Part shown: one piece after another, positions 43,315 to 52,180 of the stretch
Layout of the letters: each line of letters begins with the position of its first letter
Position numbering within the stretch: the stretch's first letter is position 1
Origin: Rheinheimera faecalis
GTDB lineage: Bacteria > Pseudomonadota > Gammaproteobacteria > Enterobacterales > Alteromonadaceae
Direction: 5' to 3'
Assembly (NCBI RefSeq): GCF_021290965.1
Contig: NZ_JAJOYT010000005.1
Location: forward strand, 124,001-188,000
Length of the DNA: 64,000 nucleotides
Program-made: the position numbers and the translations under genes
The notes under the pieces: model-generated
Seen by the model: only the letters and a program-made list of their open reading frames with translations
What the model was told of the DNA's origin: nothing
The model's database searches: none

Positions 43315-44670
43315 TTAAATTTTCAGTGTGGCCTTCAGGTTAGCCGGTGCCAGATATAAAACAGATTTCCCTGCTTTAGCTTTGGCCACCACTAATAGAT
43401 TGGCGTCGACCAGCGCATTTAAATGGCTACGAGCTGTGTTTTCTGTGATATCAAACTGAGTGGCTACTTGTTTGGATGTAAATACTTTACCTGGTTCGTT
43501 GACTGCCTCTTTTAGCAACTCTAGCTGCGCAGTTTTTAGTTTTTTAGCCAATGGGCTGCGCTCTATCCAGCTCATAAATTGGTAAAACTCTTGTTTTTTG
43601 TTTTTGATATGAAGCTGCAAAGCGTCAACCGCTTTCACCACAGTGTCGGCCTGATTGTAAAGAAAGTAGGTCAGATCCAGCTCGTCGGTTTCGGTATAAA
43701 TGAATGCAGCATCGTAGTCACTCCTTTTCTCCTGGATCAATTTACTGATCGAGACAAATTCGAACAGCCAGTAACCAGACCTGAGCATGGACCAATAAAA
43801 CAAGGCTCTGGCAGTTCTGCCGTTACCATCACCAAAAGGGTGAATGTAACCAATCATAAAATGCAGGATGATGGCTTTTACCAGCGGGTGCATAAATTGG
43901 TCTGATTGCTGGCCATCACTGTTCTTATTGGCAAATTCACATAGTTTGATAAGCCTCTCTTTTAACGTAGTGAAGCAAGGTGGTTCATGCGCGATTTCGT
44001 TGTAACTGTTTCTGACACTAATGTCGTTGGCTGTGCGAAGCTCGCCTGATATTGCATTATTATCAATGGCTTGATAGGTTGCTATCCGATGCAAGTCCAG
44101 TAATAAATCTACCGACAAGTCTTCGTGTTTTTTCTCGAAAACTTTTTTCATTAACAGATAGTTATTCACAATCATCTGTTCTGATTTATCTCTGGGCGGT
44201 CTGTTAGTCTCCAGCATTTCTTTGGCAACTTTACGTGTAGTTGCAGCGCCTTCTAGCTGAGATGAAGTAATGGCTTCCTCCATCATCAGACTTTTGACTA
44301 AATACCGGTCTTTTTCATGTCCGGTGATAAAAGTGGCATCACCTATAACCTGACCACCCCCTGTGATTTTGTCTATGTAATGCAGCTTGGCATACAGTGA
44401 ATCTGGCACTGAGTAGTTAAATAATTCTGTTTCATTTTTACCTTCCAGTTGCGGGATATATTTGATTGTAGCTTTCCGGGCTAATTTGGTAGCGGCCCAA
44501 GCTGTTTGTTCGTTATCGCCTTTTTCGACTTTCCACTTAAATTTGTCCCAATGCAGATAAGCACCAGTAGAGTCTGTTGCTTTGTATTTTTGCATTAGCG
44601 GCAACAAAGTATCCGTTGATAATTTAGTCATTAGTTCACTAAAAGGAACTGGAGGTCTAATTCTGGCCAT
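43315..44670 (-). CDS. Fic-domain AMPylase, class II, with C-terminal winged helix
   Basis: 451 residues. The Fic motif is HPFGDGNGRTAR with catalytic His277; all residues for AMP transfer from ATP to a hydroxyl side chain are present. An inhibitory helix motif SSQLEG (residues 136-141, pattern S/TxxxE) lies before the Fic core, which marks a class II, self-inhibited protein. The C-terminus (about 385-451) is a winged HTH (FTSKQVATQFDITENTARSH). This architecture is common in bacteria; targets are unknown. The flanking 380 bases upstream are very AT-rich. Confidence 0.92.
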   Translation of the reverse strand: MARIRPPVPFSELMTKLSTDTLLPLMQKYKATDSTGAYLHWDKFKWKVEKGDNEQTAWAATKLARKATIKYIPQLEGKNETELFNYSVPDSLYAKLHYIDKITGGGQVIGDATFITGHEKDRYLVKSLMMEEAITSSQLEGAATTRKVAKEMLETNRPPRDKSEQMIVNNYLLMKKVFEKKHEDLSVDLLLDLHRIATYQAIDNNAISGELRTANDISVRNSYNEIAHEPPCFTTLKERLIKLCEFANKNSDGQQSDQFMHPLVKAIILHFMIGYIHPFGDGNGRTARALFYWSMLRSGYWLFEFVSISKLIQEKRSDYDAAFIYTETDELDLTYFLYNQADTVVKAVDALQLHIKNKKQEFYQFMSWIERSPLAKKLKTAQLELLKEAVNEPGKVFTSKQVATQFDITENTARSHLNALVDANLLVVAKAKAGKSVLYLAPANLKATLKI

Positions 44671-44940
44671 AACTTACCACAAAACAAAATTCTTAAAATT
44701 GAGTTTAAACAGATTAGTTTAAATTTCAACGCAAATTTTTAAAATTGAGTTTTCTTAATTTATAAATAGAAAAATTATATTTATCTATTTGTTTTAGATG
44801 AATTAATTAGTGTTTTTTTAATTGCGTTTTTAACAGTTTTTCTGAAAAAAATTGCAACTTAACTCAAAACCTGTCTCTTTCCAAAGCGAATTACCATCTT
44901 AGCCAAATGCTCAATAAGATGATGCTATGTAGTTCTTCCA

Positions 44941-44978
44941 TGCCTCAATCCGGTGCCGTTTTGCACCAATTCAACGCA
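44941..44978 (+). promoter_or_regulatory. Two NtrC-like enhancer sites upstream of nirB
   Basis: TGCCTC-AATCC-GGTGCC (44941-44957) and TGCACC-AATTC-AACGCA (44962-44978) each match 9 of 12 positions of the NtrC consensus TGCACC-N5-GGTGCA. Their centres are 21 bases apart and about 100-120 bases before the predicted start of transcription, the usual place for NtrC. Confidence 0.6.
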
Positions 44979-45042
44979 AGCTTTTGATAATTGCCTGCAC
45001 ATAAATTAGCCATTACTCAATAAAATCAGCCAGTTAATAAAC

Positions 45043-45058
45043 TGGCATTCTTTGTGCT
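45043..45058 (+). promoter_or_regulatory. Sigma-54-like promoter of the nir operon
   Basis: TGGCAT-TCTTT-GTGCT fits the -24/-12 consensus TGGCAC-N5-TTGCW with the essential GG and GC at the right distance and one mismatch in each half. The start of transcription would be near 45070, leaving a leader of about 185 bases. Confidence 0.65.
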
Positions 45059-45144
45059 TTGGTTATCAGCGAGTTTTATCAGTGCGTTAGCTGAAGCGAA
45101 CGCAACACAATTTGAATTTAAGCGCATAGCTTTGGCTGTGTGCT

Positions 45145-45201
45145 GGCAACGAAGCCTGGATTCTGACCGCCTTTTTGGTGGTGCAGAGCCGGGCTTTTTT
45201 T
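45145..45201 (+). terminator. nirB leader terminator with ANTAR-type hairpin
   Basis: The terminator starts at AGCCTGG (45153) and ends at CCGGGCT followed by seven T (45195-45201); inside, TCTG/CAGA and CCGCC/GGTGG add to the stem. Its 5' arm overlaps a small hairpin GGC-AACGAA-GCC (45145-45156) whose hexaloop has A at position 1 and G at position 4, the mark of ANTAR-protein targets. A second hairpin (45122-45143) precedes it but its loop does not fit that consensus. NasR, encoded at 53455, is the likely antiterminator. Confidence 0.75.
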
Positions 45202-45254
45202 ATGGGCAAAATTTGGCTGTCGAGTCAGCCGCCAAAGGCCTTAAGGACATAACA

Positions 45255-47816
45255 ATGCAGCAGACCAAACAAATTCTGGTGATCGGCAACGGCATGGTGG
45301 GACATCATTTTGTTGATCAATTACGTGCCAAAGACCCATTAGCGCAAATTACTGTGCTTTGTGGTGAAGCTCAGCTGGCGTACGACAGGGTGCATTTATC
45401 CGGCTATTTCAGCGGCACCAGCGCAGAGCAGTTGGCGTTGACGACAGAAGAAGCTTATCAGGCCGCCAATATTCAGTACCGCTTAAATTGTTGGGTGGAG
45501 CAAATTAACCGCGAGCAGCAGCTGGTGGTAACCAGTCAGGGCGGTCAGTTTTATTACGACGAACTGGTGTTGGCAACTGGCTCTTACGCTTTTGTGCCGC
45601 CTATTCCTGGTAATGATCAGCCGCATTGTCTGGTGTACCGCACTTTGCAGGATTTAGATGCGATAGCGCAAAGCGCAGCTGTAAGCAAAGTAGGGGTGGT
45701 GATAGGTGGCGGTTTGCTTGGACTGGAAGCGGCTAATGCACTGAAACAACTCGGCTTGCAAACTCATGTGGTGGAGTTTGCGCCTCAGCTGATGGCGGTG
45801 CAGCTGGATCAGGGCGGCGGCCAGATGTTAAGCCAGAAAATTTCTGAACTGGGTGTGCAGGTGCATACCGGTAAAGCCACGCAAGCCATAGTAGCTGGTG
45901 CTGAATGTCGTTATCAGTTGCAGTTTGCTGATGGCGAAAGTTTAGAGACGGACTTAGTGTTGTTTTCTGCTGGCATCCGACCTTATGACCAACTGGCGCG
46001 CAGCTGTGGTTTAGCTGTGGGTGAGCGGGGCGGCATAGTCGTTAATGATCAGTGCCAGACCTCTGACCCACATATTTATGCCATAGGTGAATGTGCCTTG
46101 TGGCAGCAAAAGATTTTTGGCCTGGTAGCGCCCGGTTATCAGATGGCGCGTGTTGTGGTCAGTCAACTAACAGGGGGCGAGTTGAGTTTTAGCGGCGCTG
46201 ATATGAGCACCAAGCTGAAACTGCTGGGTGTGGAGGTGGGTTCTATTGGCGATGCCCATGCCAGAACGCCCGGCGCTTTAAGTTATGTGTTTACCGACCC
46301 ACGTGCTCAAGTCTACAAAAAAATGGTAGTCAGCAAAGACGGTAAAAGGCTTTTGGGTGCTGTGCTGGTGGGCGATACCAGTAACTACGACAGTCTGCTG
46401 CAATATGCTTTAAACGATATGCTGCTACCAAAACAACCGGAGCAACTGATTTTACCTGCAGCGTCCGGCGCACCTTTAGCAGCTTTAACTTTACCCAACA
46501 GTGCCACCATTTGTTCCTGCCATAACGTGGCCAAGGGCGACATTGTTGCTGCTATGGACTCTGGTAGTTGTGATTTAGCCAGCATCAAAAGCTGCACCAA
46601 GGCCAGTACGGGTTGTGGTGGTTGTACTGCTCTGCTCAAATCCGTAGTGGATGACGAGCTGAAAAGCCGTGGTGTGGAGGTGAAAAATCACCTTTGTGAG
46701 CACTTTGCTTATTCCCGTCAGGAATTGCTGCATTTAGTCCAGGTGGGCGGTATTAAAACCTTTGCTGAACTGTTAAGCCGCCATGGTCAGGGTTTGGGCT
46801 GTGATATTTGTAAGCCGACAGTGGGCTCTATTCTGGCATCAAGCTGGAATGATTATGTGCTGAAAAAGCCTCACGTGGGTTTGCAGGACACCAACGATAC
46901 CTTCCTCGCCAATATGCAAAAAGACGGTTCTTATTCAGTAGTGCCGCGTATTGCCGGTGGCGAAATTACCGCAGAAAAACTGCTGGTGATAGGTCAGGTG
47001 GCTTTGGATTTTAATCTCTATACCAAAATTACCGGTGGTCAGCGGATCGACTTATTTGGCGCTCGTTTAGAGCAGTTGCCTGCCATTTGGCAGCGTTTGG
47101 TTGATGCTGGTTTTGAGACAGGTCATGCCTATGGCAAGTCGCTGCGTACCGTCAAATCTTGTGTCGGCAGCACCTGGTGTCGTTATGGCGTACAGGATAG
47201 TGTGGGTCAGGCCATAGCTATTGAAAACCGCTACAAAGGTTTACGTGCACCACACAAAATCAAAATGGCGGTGTCGGGTTGTACCCGCGAATGTGCTGAG
47301 GCGCAAAGCAAAGACATTGGCATTATTGCCACCGAAAACGGCTGGAACCTGTATGTCTGCGGTAACGGTGGTATGAGACCACGCCACGCCGACTTATTTG
47401 CCACCGACCTCGATACCGAAACCTTAATCCGCTACATAGACCGCATTCTGATGTTGTATATCCGCACAGCCGACCGTTTGCAGCGCACTTCCGTCTGGAT
47501 GGAAAAATTGGATGGTGGTCTGGACTATCTGCGTAAAGTCATCATAGACGACGAGCTGGGAATAGCCGCAGAGCTGGAAAACCAGATGGCAGCCTTAGTG
47601 AATACCTATGCCTGTGAATGGAAAGCTACGCTGGAAGATCCACAAGCGCTGAAACGTTTCCGCCAGTTTGTAAACAGCCCGGATGCAGATGAAAACATCG
47701 TTTTTGTGGAAGAACGTGCGCAAATCCGCCCTGCCACTGCAGAAGAAAAACGCCAGTGGTTGCAACAAATCCCCATCACAGAGCTGCCTGTAAAGGCTTT
47801 AGCAGAGGAGAACTAA
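45255..47816 (+). CDS. nirB: Assimilatory nitrite reductase large subunit NirB
   Basis: 853 residues from the ATG at 45255, preceded by AAGGA; 67 codons upstream are open but are the regulatory leader. NirB reduces nitrite to ammonia with NAD(P)H in the cytoplasm. In order: FAD/NAD(P)H domains (VIGNGMVGHHF, VVIGGGLLGLEAA), a BFD-type [2Fe-2S] region (CSCHNVAKGDI...CTKASTGCGGC), and the siroheme/[4Fe-4S] part with CVGSTWC and CTREC ligands. E. coli NirB has 847 residues. nirD follows one base after the stop, then cobA and a porin gene. Confidence 0.96.
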   Translation: MQQTKQILVIGNGMVGHHFVDQLRAKDPLAQITVLCGEAQLAYDRVHLSGYFSGTSAEQLALTTEEAYQAANIQYRLNCWVEQINREQQLVVTSQGGQFYYDELVLATGSYAFVPPIPGNDQPHCLVYRTLQDLDAIAQSAAVSKVGVVIGGGLLGLEAANALKQLGLQTHVVEFAPQLMAVQLDQGGGQMLSQKISELGVQVHTGKATQAIVAGAECRYQLQFADGESLETDLVLFSAGIRPYDQLARSCGLAVGERGGIVVNDQCQTSDPHIYAIGECALWQQKIFGLVAPGYQMARVVVSQLTGGELSFSGADMSTKLKLLGVEVGSIGDAHARTPGALSYVFTDPRAQVYKKMVVSKDGKRLLGAVLVGDTSNYDSLLQYALNDMLLPKQPEQLILPAASGAPLAALTLPNSATICSCHNVAKGDIVAAMDSGSCDLASIKSCTKASTGCGGCTALLKSVVDDELKSRGVEVKNHLCEHFAYSRQELLHLVQVGGIKTFAELLSRHGQGLGCDICKPTVGSILASSWNDYVLKKPHVGLQDTNDTFLANMQKDGSYSVVPRIAGGEITAEKLLVIGQVALDFNLYTKITGGQRIDLFGARLEQLPAIWQRLVDAGFETGHAYGKSLRTVKSCVGSTWCRYGVQDSVGQAIAIENRYKGLRAPHKIKMAVSGCTRECAEAQSKDIGIIATENGWNLYVCGNGGMRPRHADLFATDLDTETLIRYIDRILMLYIRTADRLQRTSVWMEKLDGGLDYLRKVIIDDELGIAAELENQMAALVNTYACEWKATLEDPQALKRFRQFVNSPDADENIVFVEERAQIRPATAEEKRQWLQQIPITELPVKALAEEN

Positions 47817-47817
47817 C

Positions 47818-48177
47818 ATGGCCTGGACTGATATTTGTGCTTTTGAAGATTTAGTCGAAAACAGTGGTATTTGCGCTTTGCTAAACGGCCGTCAGGTCGC
47901 GGTGTTTTTGCTGGAGCTGCAAGGCGAGCCGCAGATTTATGCGATAGGAAATTACGATCCTATTGGCGGCGCCAATGTGCTATCGCGTGGCATGGTGGGT
48001 TCTATAGGTGAGCAAATAGTAGTGGCTTCACCTTTGTATAAACAGCACTTTGACCTGACCAGTGGCCAGTGCTTAGAGCAACCTGAAGTGGTGATCCCTG
48101 TGTATGGGGTGAAACTGCAACAGGGCCGAGTGTGGCTGAATGCGGTAAAACAAGTACAAGAAGCATCAGCTGCTTAG
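47818..48177 (+). CDS. nirD: Nitrite reductase small subunit NirD
   Basis: 119 residues with a Rieske-like beta fold lacking the Cys/His cluster ligands, as is normal for NirD. It partners NirB. YAIGNYDPIGGANVLSRGMVG and VVIPVYGVKLQQGRVWL (end of domain) are typical. The ATG comes one base after the nirB stop. Confidence 0.93.
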   Translation: MAWTDICAFEDLVENSGICALLNGRQVAVFLLELQGEPQIYAIGNYDPIGGANVLSRGMVGSIGEQIVVASPLYKQHFDLTSGQCLEQPEVVIPVYGVKLQQGRVWLNAVKQVQEASAA

Positions 48178-48256
48178 TCGCAGGGTTCAAAGAAATCCAC
48201 GATAAAGCCAAAGGACAAGGCCGAAAGGCAGACAAGAGTAAAAGGGTGGTAGCAAG

Positions 48257-49135
48257 ATGAGTGTAATCAGTAATTTATTTCGTTCACCACTAGCAGCGCA
48301 GTGGCTATCCGGCTGGAACTGGAAAGGTGAAGCTGCACAAACAGAGCAGCGTAAGCCTGAAGGTAAAGGTCAGGTGGTGCTGATTGGTGCAGGGCCTGGT
48401 GATCCTGAGCTACTGACCGTCAAAGCCCAGCGTTTATTGCAGCAGGCTGATGTGCTGTTGTTTGACAGTTTAGTGTCGACTGAGCTGTTGGCTATAGCCC
48501 CCCGGCGTTGCAAAAAAGTCTTTGTGGGTAAAAGAGCGGGCCGTCATGCCATGCCACAACAAGAGATTAACCAGTTGTTGGTCCAATACGGCCAGCAAGG
48601 TGGTTTAGTGGTGCGGTTAAAAGGTGGGGATCCGGCGATCTTTGGCCGGGTATCGGAAGAAGCCGCTGCTTTGCAACAGGCTGGTATCGCCTTTGCGATA
48701 GTGCCAGGCGTGACCAGTGCCTGTGCGGCTTCAGCTTATTGTGGTATTCCGCTGACAGCCCGGGGTTGTGCAACTTCAGTGCAGTTTTTAACGGCGCAGT
48801 TTGCCGACCCGACCAAACAACCGGACTGGTCTGGTTATCAGTACAGAGCCAATGGCTCTAACCCCACTTTGGTGGTTTATATGGGACTTAACCGCTTGCA
48901 GCAATTGTGTGCCGGTTTAGTGTCAGTTGGCTGGCCGGATCATACGCCTATAGCACTGCTGGATCAGGTCAGTACAGCCCAGCAAACCCAGCTGCAGGGC
49001 ACTTTGGCTGATATCAGTGAGCGTCTGGCAGCTTTTCCACTCTCTGGCCCAACCCTTATTGTGGTGGGCGAGGTGCTGAAGCAGCGGATGAAAGTAGATC
49101 TCAGTCTTTTACAACCAATGACAGTAGAAAATTAA
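48257..49135 (+). CDS. cobA: Uroporphyrinogen-III C-methyltransferase CobA
   Basis: 292 residues: an N-terminal extension of about 38 residues, then the SAM-dependent methyltransferase with VVLIGAGPGDPELLTVKAQR, VVRLKGGDPAIFGR and PGVTSACAASAYCGIPLT. It makes precorrin-2 from uroporphyrinogen III, feeding siroheme for NirB. It lacks the dehydrogenase/ferrochelatase half, which the cysG product (5171) can supply. Thus two paralogues are regulated with two siroheme enzymes' operons. It starts 79 bases after nirD on the same strand. Confidence 0.93.
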   Translation: MSVISNLFRSPLAAQWLSGWNWKGEAAQTEQRKPEGKGQVVLIGAGPGDPELLTVKAQRLLQQADVLLFDSLVSTELLAIAPRRCKKVFVGKRAGRHAMPQQEINQLLVQYGQQGGLVVRLKGGDPAIFGRVSEEAAALQQAGIAFAIVPGVTSACAASAYCGIPLTARGCATSVQFLTAQFADPTKQPDWSGYQYRANGSNPTLVVYMGLNRLQQLCAGLVSVGWPDHTPIALLDQVSTAQQTQLQGTLADISERLAAFPLSGPTLIVVGEVLKQRMKVDLSLLQPMTVEN

Positions 49136-49233
49136 CTAAGCCGTTAAACCCCATTCGTTTTGCCCTCTGGCTGCTTTAACGCAGTCCGCTGGCGAAGCTT
49201 TGCCAAAAATTAACCTCAATAGAAGGGATCCTT

Positions 49234-50442
49234 ATGCGCTATTACTCTTTACCCGCTTTGGCTGTAATGGCCGCTTGTACTTCAGTTTCAGTTTGTGCTG
49301 CTGATGTTGCTTCCAGCGCTTTCACTGCACCAGAGCTAAAGATGTTATTCCGTTACCGGTTGGAAGCTGTGGACCAGGATGGCCTTGCCGAAAATGCTTT
49401 GGCTAGTACCTTGTTATCGCGTTTTAGCCTGACGCAAAAATTCAGCCATGGCTGGTCAGCAGGCGGCGAATTTGATTATGTGGCGGCTTTAGGGGATAAA
49501 AATTACAACGATAGTATGAACGGCAAAACAGCCTATCCGGTGGTGGCAGACCCTGCTGGTGCTGATTTAAATCAGGCTTTTGTGATGTATCAAAGCGACA
49601 GCCAGAGCTTAAAAATTGGCCGTCAGCGTATTAACTTAGCCAATGAACGTTTTGTTGGTGGTGTAGGCTGGCGTCAGAACGAACAAACCTTTGATGCATT
49701 GCGTTATCAGGCCAGTTTATCTGCTGAACTCAAACTGGATTACAGCTACAGCAGCAAAGTGAACCGGGTGTTTGGCAGTAAAAGCCCACAAGGCGACTGG
49801 AGTTCGGATTTACATCTGCTGGATTTACGTTATCAGCCGAACACTAACCATCAGCTCGGCGCTTTTGTTTATCAGATGGAATTTGACGATGCACCTTTAG
49901 TGTCAAACCAAACGCTGGGGCTGGATTATCAGTACAGTCAGGCTTTATCCCAAAGCAGTCGTTATATGCTCTATGGCTCTTATGCCCGGCAGCAGGAAGC
50001 AGGTGATAACCCCAATTCGTATGACGCAGATTACTGGACTGTGGAAGCCAACCTTTGGCTGGGTGCATGGCAAAGTGGCGTGGGGATAGAAGTATTAGGT
50101 TCTGACAATAACTCTGGTAACGCGATTGGTTTTTCGACACCACTCGCAACTTTGCATAAATTTCAGGGCTTTGCTGATAAGTTTCTCACTACACCTGCCA
50201 ATGGCATTGAAGATAAGTATCTGAAGCTGGGTTATAAACTTGACCAGCTGGAACTGATAGCCTTTTACCACTGGCTGGATGCGGCACAAGGCGACGCTGA
50301 CTATGGCAAAGAGCTGGATTTACAGCTGAGTTATAACCTGAATGCTCAGCACGCGGTATTGCTGAAATATGCTGATTATCAGGCCAACAGCTTACACACA
50401 GACACCAGTAAGTTCTGGTTACAGTGGCTGGCGAAGTATTAA
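49234..50442 (+). CDS. Outer-membrane porin, alginate-export-like, of the nir operon
   Basis: 402 residues with a signal peptide (about 1-23) and alternating beta-strand pattern to the C-terminal aromatic residue (LQWLAKY). The segment SLKIGRQRINLANERFVGG and WRQNEQTFDALRYQ are typical of the alginate-export/OprD-like porin group seen in nitrate- and nitrite-assimilation clusters. Its likely task is nitrite or nitrate passage across the outer membrane; this is inferred from the operon. AAGGGATCC precedes the ATG. Convergent with the kinase gene, 22 bases away. Confidence 0.8.
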   Translation: MRYYSLPALAVMAACTSVSVCAADVASSAFTAPELKMLFRYRLEAVDQDGLAENALASTLLSRFSLTQKFSHGWSAGGEFDYVAALGDKNYNDSMNGKTAYPVVADPAGADLNQAFVMYQSDSQSLKIGRQRINLANERFVGGVGWRQNEQTFDALRYQASLSAELKLDYSYSSKVNRVFGSKSPQGDWSSDLHLLDLRYQPNTNHQLGAFVYQMEFDDAPLVSNQTLGLDYQYSQALSQSSRYMLYGSYARQQEAGDNPNSYDADYWTVEANLWLGAWQSGVGIEVLGSDNNSGNAIGFSTPLATLHKFQGFADKFLTTPANGIEDKYLKLGYKLDQLELIAFYHWLDAAQGDADYGKELDLQLSYNLNAQHAVLLKYADYQANSLHTDTSKFWLQWLAKY

Positions 50443-50464
50443 AGCAAGTGAAGTGGCTGTCTGC

Positions 50465-52180
50465 TTAATTCGCGGCAGCCACTAACCAGAGGATCACTAA
50501 GCCCTGCACTACACAAAGGCACTGCCAGAACCAAAGCGGATGCAGTTCAATTAAACTGAGTGGTTTTTGAAATTCGGCATTAGGGTGGCGTAAGTCGTAT
50601 AAAAACTCCGACAAAGCCTGGTAGCGTTTATTCGGGTCGGGTTGCAGTGCTTTTTCTAAGGTTAAATCCAGCCAGACCGGCAGCTCGCTGTCTTTGCTGA
50701 GTACAGATTGATAGCGCAATTTTTTCTGCGCTTTGATACTTTTACCCCGCGCCACTTCAGGACCATAAGGATAACGGCCGGACAGCAACTGGTAAGTTAA
50801 AACCGCTAGTGAATATAAATCCGACAGCTCTGTGCCAGCCAGGCCTAAAAAGTACTCAGGTGCTGTATACAAAGCTGTGCCTGGAATATCTCCAGCTACT
50901 TCGTCATCGGTCTGTAATCCCGCCAGTCTGGCAGCACCAAAGTCGATAATTTTAACTATGCCTTGAGGGGTCACCATCAGGTTATCGGGTCGGATATCCT
51001 GATGCAGAATTTCGCTGCGGTGCAACGCCTGCAGCCCTTTACCCAGCTGTTCAATAATGCCTCGAACTTGTTCCACGGTGGGTTTGGGGTGATCCAGTTG
51101 CCACTGTTTTAGCGTCTGGCCTTCGACATAATCAAACAAGGTATAAAGCGCAGTGCGAGGCCTGTTGATGCTGGCCGGACGCACGACATGGTTGCTGTGC
51201 ACTCTTTTGGCTATCCATTCTTCGCGCATTAGCCGTTCCAGATAATCCGGCTGTTCAGCTAAATCAATGGAGGGGGCTTTTAGTACCAGCAATCGTTCTG
51301 TGCCAGTGTCCTGCACCAGATACACATGGCTGCGGCTGCTTTGCTGTAGTGGCCTTATTACCTGTAAGCCATCTAATGTATCACCTGGTTGCAGCAAAGG
51401 CGGCAGAGGTAATTGCTGATCCAGGCAAAGAGGTAAATTGTTGTCTGCCGGCAACTGATCAATACGCGCCAATTGCAGCGTAATATTATCTTCGCTGCCT
51501 GCAGCTAAAGCGGCTTCAGTCAGTTGCAGGGCCAGCAGCGATAAATCCCGCTGTGTTTCCAGTAACTGAATCAGTGTGGTCTGGGGTAAAACTTCAAATA
51601 AACCGTCCGTTGCCAGCAGAAACAGATCCCCTTGTTGCAAAGGAAGGCTGTGATAATCCGCTTCCAGCGCTGCTCCTGCGCCAAGTGCCTGACTTAAAAA
51701 GCTGCTGCTGCCACGCCAGACTCTATGGTCCCGCGTCAGTTGTTCCAGTTGCTGATTGCGCAGCAGATAAATCCGGCTGTCACCCACATGCAGCAAATGA
51801 GCATGGCGTTGTTTTAGTATTAAGGCACTAAAAGTGCAGACATAACCCTTGTCTGGATCGGATGCAAAAGGGCCATTGCGGCTTTGAGCGTACAACCAGT
51901 TATGACTGGCTTTAAGCACTTGCAAGGCGGCATGAGGTACTGACCAGGCATCGCTGGTGCAGTAATAATCATCCAGAAAACTTTTCACTGCTGTTTCACT
52001 GGCGATTTGGCTGACGGTGCTGGTGCTGATGCCATCGGCGACCGCCAACACTATGCCTTTACTGCTTAATTCCGGCTCTTTTGGCTGATAAGCACCAAAG
52101 CAATCCTGATTGATAGTTTTACGGCCAGCAGTGGAATGCTGGCCTATGGAGACTTGTAACGAGGCTCCAGGCAACATCAT
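50465..52180 (-). CDS. PP2C phosphatase-Ser/Thr kinase fusion of the nitrite cluster
   Basis: 571 residues. N-terminal PP2C-type phosphatase (about 5-240: VLAVADGISTS, LLHVGDSRIYLLR, LLATDGLFEVL hold the metal-binding Asp residues). Then a protein kinase domain (about 265-535) with ILHQDIRPDNLMVT as catalytic loop (usual HRDLKPEN) and IIDFGAARLAG as the DFG motif. A single C-terminal hydrophobic segment (WFWQCLCVVQGLVILWLV) anchors it to the membrane. A kinase of this type sits in the nitrate-assimilation cluster of Pseudomonas aeruginosa, so the association is known, but its target is not. It overlaps the nitrite channel gene (ATGA-type junction). Confidence 0.9.
   Translation of the reverse strand: MMLPGASLQVSIGQHSTAGRKTINQDCFGAYQPKEPELSSKGIVLAVADGISTSTVSQIASETAVKSFLDDYYCTSDAWSVPHAALQVLKASHNWLYAQSRNGPFASDPDKGYVCTFSALILKQRHAHLLHVGDSRIYLLRNQQLEQLTRDHRVWRGSSSFLSQALGAGAALEADYHSLPLQQGDLFLLATDGLFEVLPQTTLIQLLETQRDLSLLALQLTEAALAAGSEDNITLQLARIDQLPADNNLPLCLDQQLPLPPLLQPGDTLDGLQVIRPLQQSSRSHVYLVQDTGTERLLVLKAPSIDLAEQPDYLERLMREEWIAKRVHSNHVVRPASINRPRTALYTLFDYVEGQTLKQWQLDHPKPTVEQVRGIIEQLGKGLQALHRSEILHQDIRPDNLMVTPQGIVKIIDFGAARLAGLQTDDEVAGDIPGTALYTAPEYFLGLAGTELSDLYSLAVLTYQLLSGRYPYGPEVARGKSIKAQKKLRYQSVLSKDSELPVWLDLTLEKALQPDPNKRYQALSEFLYDLRHPNAEFQKPLSLIELHPLWFWQCLCVVQGLVILWLVAAAN

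Noticed and set aside
45083-45143. First ANTAR hairpin (P1) in the nirB leader
   Set aside because: Stems at 45083-45104 and 45122-45143 exist, but neither has an AxxGxx hexaloop, so only the second hairpin (P2) is claimed.
45054-45254. 67-codon N-terminal extension of nirB
   Set aside because: The frame is open, but it covers the leader terminator, has no ribosome site and has no counterpart in NirB; the ATG at 45255 has AAGGA.
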